Source: Tetrastigma voinierianum (Eukaryota > Streptophyta > Magnoliopsida > Vitales > Vitaceae). From it: a stretch of DNA of 64,000 nt. The stretch covers positions 372,001-436,000 of the forward strand of contig JAEQBH010003872.1 of assembly GCA_016808115.1 (NCBI GenBank). The letters are read 5' to 3'. A program made the position numbers and the translations under genes. Under the pieces are notes generated by a model that had not been told where the DNA came from, did no database searches, and worked only from the letters and a program-made list of their open reading frames with translations. Of the stretch, positions 60,053-64,000 are shown one piece after another (the first letter of the stretch is position 1; every line of letters starts with the position of its first letter).

Positions 60053-62012
60053 TGACGCCCCAAAACTGTGGTGTCCGCTGACCACCCTTCAACCCGCAAA
60101 ACACTCAGAATGTCAGACCCGATATTTCACAAAATCTGGGCAGTCTCCTTTGTACGAGGAGCTTCACCGGATATAACCCGTCCCAAGTTCCCAACACCAA
60201 TCATACATGAGTAAACCACTAGCCTCATAAATCAATCATTCATCACAATATCTAAGTATCCAACTATATCCAATAGTTTCAAAAGTTAATAAATGACTTT
60301 TATACAACATATATTAAAATTTTAGAATTCTAATACATGTATACATAATGATAACCAAAGCCACAACCCGACTTTCTTCAAACCCGCCTAGACGAGCCGT
60401 CTCCTCACACGACGCCCTTGTACCCGAAAAACATGTTCCTCGACATGGTGAGTTAATGCTCAAGAGTGGAACCACCCTAAATGGGCTACTCCTCCACCTA
60501 AGTGCATATGCAATGCTCCAGTAAACACACATTCAAGCAAATGCATGATCCTACTAATGTCTAATTGATCAACTCATACCCCGGTCCTCACCACCCTCAC
60601 ACTTGCCTAAGCCACATGAGAAAACCGGTTTTCAACAAAGATATTCATTTTTATCATGACAACCCTTCGATATAAAATATTTGACCGACCCGATGATTAT
60701 ATTTCATGGACTACCTTCCGAGATATATCAATCACGAATTCGACGATTGATATTTTTATATGGACTACCCTCCAATATTATAATGGACACACTTCGATAA
60801 TTATATTTATTAGTCAACCCTCCGAAATCATTCTCTCAATAACCACCCTCATGCACTCAAATTCCATTGCTCTGTGGTGCCCCAAAGATAACAATAATTT
60901 ACGACGCCAATTCCAATACACTATAACACATGCAAATATATAATCATGCATATATTCACATAATTAAATCATACAAACATGTCATGTAATTTCACAATCT
61001 ACCACATCAAAATTTAGCTCACGTGGCCTAATTATCAAACACGAGTAATTCAACTTGAATTACCTCACTTCAAACCACACTCTGCACACGCAATCACTTG
61101 TCATTGCTCACGTGAACAGTAAAACCGGTTAATTGCTCATACCTTGTCATCCAATCATTAGTTCACTTTGAACCCTAATTTCCATGGCCATTTCCGCCCA
61201 CAAAACCAACACAAGATTTGCTTCACAAATTTCATAATTAACAACCCAAAAACAACCCATAAAATCAGCATGGGTCGCTTCCATGGCTCTGTACCACACC
61301 GTCCCAAGTTTTTAATCACCAAAATGGCCGCTCAAAGTTCTCATACCAACCGAAACATCATATAACACTTAAATAAAGTGTAAAACCCAAGTAGGATGAA
61401 ACCCCTACCTCACGGAGTTTGTCGAAACTCCTCAAATTCGGTATCCACTGCTTATCCTTCAATCGCAGAAGACAACTCTTCGTTCTCGGGTCCCCGACGA
61501 ATCCTACCATTTGATCGCCTGCAATCTAGAGAAGTCTCTCTTCAAACCCAAAAATTGCCACGTGATCTCTGGCGTCCCCTTTCCCAATGCTTTTGCTGTC
61601 CTTTTTCAATCGAGAAGGTCATTTATTCACTATTTTGTTTTATTATCATTTAATCAACTCCTAATAATGCCCATCACGTCTCAAAAAGTTTACTCTTTTC
61701 GACATTTGGCACCATTCCCGGCCGTCCATTTCCATCATTTCTCTACTCATGCCACTTCTATGACACATTTATATATGTTATATGTGATTTTGTCACATCA
61801 TACTGCTTTACTTCACATCCAATACTCACGCCGAAAAACGTGTACTTTTTACTGCCTCACTGACAAAATTCGGCGTGGTAGCTAGATTTCATGTAGAGAA
61901 GATTCAATACTGAAACCGCTTCACATCCGAGATCTAGAATAAAATTTGATTTTCACCAAAATTACGATTTTGGCTATTTTTCCGGTAAATCGAATTTCTC
62001 CTACCTTTTACA
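60053..62012 (-). mobile_element. Solo family B LTR inserted in an older family B LTR
   Basis: It runs from TGACGCCCC (60053) to TTTTACA (62012); on the minus strand TGTAAAAGG..GGGGCGTCA. It carries recognisable LTR-B blocks (AGTCTCCTTTGTACGAGGAGC as at 41055-41075 reversed; CCCCTACCTCACGGAGTTTGTCG at 61405). There is no internal sequence on either side: both flanks are the split LTR (..CGCACCGG | CGAACGATATC.., against CGCACCGAATGATATTC at 32168). The TSD is not clean. Confidence 0.75.
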
Positions 62013-63020
62013 CGAACGATATCGTCGACAGGTGAGCTATCGGCCAAGAGCGAGAATCACTCTAAATGGGTTACTCCACACCCAAGTGCATTATTAATGA
62101 TTCAATATAAACACACTCAAGTAATCACGTTGGATCCTACCAATGTCTACATGCTCATTCCCATGTCTCGAAACTCACCCCACCCTCACTCTGGTTTCAA
62201 GCCATGTATGAGAAAATAACGCCTTCAAACAAAACTTGTTGTTCTCGAAAACATACTCACCTAAGCTTCTAAAGTATCATTCACCCTCCGAGGCGAATTG
62301 GTTGGGAACTTTCCCGAAATGCTTCGCGGTCCTCATTCGAAATGATCCTATTGACCATCTCCCAATCCACCCCTCCGGTGGAAATCATCCACCGTAAATT
62401 CCTTTCAACCATGCTCGTTTTTTCTTTCTTTCATGCCATGCACTCACACCTAATTTAGGTTACCCGGGTGCATATGAAAATGCATTATCACTCCCACAAC
62501 ACAATCTTATGGTAACACATGCCAATACATCATCATGCATATATTGACACAAATTAAATCATCACCTCATGCTAACACACCAAATTCCATGCATTAACAT
62601 ATTATATTCCACCTAATTCAAGCCATTCACCCAAGCAATTTCATGCACACAACACATGGACATTTTTGTCCACTCCATACAAACCTCGGACTCATTTTAA
62701 TCGGTCCTTAAAACGTAATAAGGCCGTCCCATGGGCAACCCACTCACCCAACATCGGGCACTTTGAAGCCGACCTGGGCGATTCCTGGGCCTTATACACA
62801 CTAAACACAATTTATTACATAAATCACACCACAAGCTGCCCAAACAGTCCGTGGACTGTCCAAACGGGCTCCAAAAATTTCCAACAATTCGGTCCCAAGT
62901 TTTGAGACTAATATAATGGCCACTCACGGCCTCAATCAACTCAAGAATTTACAAAACACTTAAACAAGGGGTAAATCAAGTAGGATAAAACCCCTACCTC
63001 ACCTGAGTGCACGAAACCTA
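62013..63020 (-). repeat. 5' LTR of the minus-strand family B element, proximal part (truncated)
   Basis: This is colinear with 32175-33100 and the start of 56092 onward: AAAACTTGTTGTTCTCGAAA, GCATGAGGTGATGATTTAAT reversed, and GGCCTCAATCAACTC. Similarity stops at about 63020 after CCCCTACCTCACC, so roughly the first 600 bp of this LTR are missing, replaced by the sequence at 63021-64000. Confidence 0.7.
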
Positions 63021-64000
63021 AGAAACCCAGGCCCATCGTAAAGAGACCAAATACGTATATGAAAGATGGTCAAGGGAGTGAATGTGGTAAATACCAAAAA
63101 CTGATTCAAAACCAAAGTAAGTATATTCAAAACCTGGAATGAAAAGTATTACCAACACTCAACCCCTTTCCATAAGTGCATGAGTCATACAAGTAATAAA
63201 GTGGATTCTAAAAGTCTGGATATCGTACCCACGAGGATTGGAGGTTCTCTCTAATTGGAATTTGATCACCCCGATTACAAGTCTCTTCACTATTTAGGCG
63301 ACCTAGTAGGATGTGGAATAAAATCAATTTAATTGAAACAAAAACCGATTTAAAGCTAATCCTAAAATCTACCAAATAAAAAAATACTTAATTCTAAAAG
63401 GTAAGGAAGATAGTCACTGTGGATGATGATAATTATTTATAAAACGCCTTGCATTTCTCGTAGTGCAACATTTGTGAGTTGAATGTCGGATTTGTCCAGA
63501 GCAATGAAGTATAGCCTGATTTCTCTTCCATACACCATACAATTCACTATCTAACACACCATTCCTTTCGTGACAAAATGGGTCTAAATAGCTACTAGAA
63601 AATTTGGCACATTTTTTAAGATCTGATTGTTTTTCTTTTCATTTCACAACCATTTCAGACTCAAGAATTCTCGCCTCATAGACAGGATATCTGCAAGCCT
63701 CCAATGTAATTGGTATCTCGTCCTTCAAATCTAATAAAATTTCTATCTCCTGATTAGATGTCTTTGCTAACACGGGATCAAGATCCTTCATCGTATTAAG
63801 GAGAGAAACCTCCAACTAAATTGATACATCATCTAATTAATCCTAACACCATGAGTAAATTAAAGGATTTATCAAAGTAATTTTTCGTAGTTCATTAGTT
63901 CCAAGATATTAGTCTAACATACTCCCTAAGTTACCGCTCTTACCTCAGAATTTCCATCCCAGTAAGTCACCGGGAGGCCTCCCGGAAATCGAGCAAAGAT
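63021..64000. other. Unassigned sequence, probably the edge of another retroelement
   Basis: No coding region is visible. The string GATATCGTACCCACGAGGAT near 63213-63232 resembles a sequence often seen in non-coding parts of plant LTR retrotransposons, and the block truncates the family B LTR abruptly, so another LTR element running off the window is the likeliest explanation. No terminal repeat can be checked inside the window. Confidence 0.4.

Overview
The window is nuclear DNA of a flowering plant, probably a eudicot. The evidence is one CNL-type disease-resistance gene of the RPS2/At4g27190-like clade (no EDVID motif, LRRs spread over many exons) embedded in AT-rich DNA full of plant transposons: Ty3/gypsy, CACTA, hAT, MULE, MITEs and tRNA-derived SINE-like copies. 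I cannot name the species. No tRNA, rRNA, bacterial-type gene or CRISPR array is visible.

Left part (about 2.07-13.65 kb, minus strand): an NLR gene. One long first exon (11233-13651) encodes CC, NB-ARC and the first LRRs. Five further LRR exons follow leftwards. They are phase-0 at both ends where intact, start with a Val-Ser-Phe-Pro-like block and lie between AG and GT splice sites. They alternate long/short/long/short/long with a period near 3.2-3.6 kb, so the LRR region grew by duplication of a two-exon block with its introns. The reading frame is broken around the GLPL motif, after the MHD motif, and near the 5' ends of two LRR exons. No clear terminal exon is visible. The gene is either a pseudogene or carries uncorrected sequencing indels.

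Middle part (13.65-31.9 kb): no intact gene. The 5' flank of the NLR is followed by an inverted copy (C, 14.4-16.5 kb) of a low-copy repeat whose direct copies lie at 21.6-23.8 kb (A) and 28.7-31.6 kb (B). A decayed autonomous hAT element (16.55-21.59 kb) sits exactly at the C/A junction with no target-site duplication (TSD). A second copy of the NLR 5' flank lies at 25.8-26.6 kb with no NLR attached, next to copy B, so the NLR promoter block and this repeat were duplicated together. A 2.03 kb MULE with TIRs of roughly 560-615 bp interrupts the A/B homology and has a near-perfect 9-bp TSD.

Right part (31.9-64 kb): nested retrotransposons. A minus-strand gypsy element of family B (LTR pieces at 31.9-33.1, 56.1-56.8, 59.75-60.05 and 62.0-63.0 kb; gag and protease only) was entered by a plus-strand gypsy element of family A (33.10-56.09 kb, LTRs about 2.9 kb). 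Family A was in turn entered by a second family B element (38.90-48.09 kb, inside RNase H) and by a 3.29 kb CACTA element (49.11-52.39 kb, inside integrase, TSD CAT). A solo family B LTR (60.05-62.01 kb) sits inside the old 5' LTR. Both family B elements have lost RT and most of pol. One carries a long minisatellite.

Caveat: between repeat copies, A/T-only stretches are almost identical while G/C-containing stretches differ by many small indels. Base-calling error in methylated DNA is therefore a serious alternative to true decay for every broken frame here.
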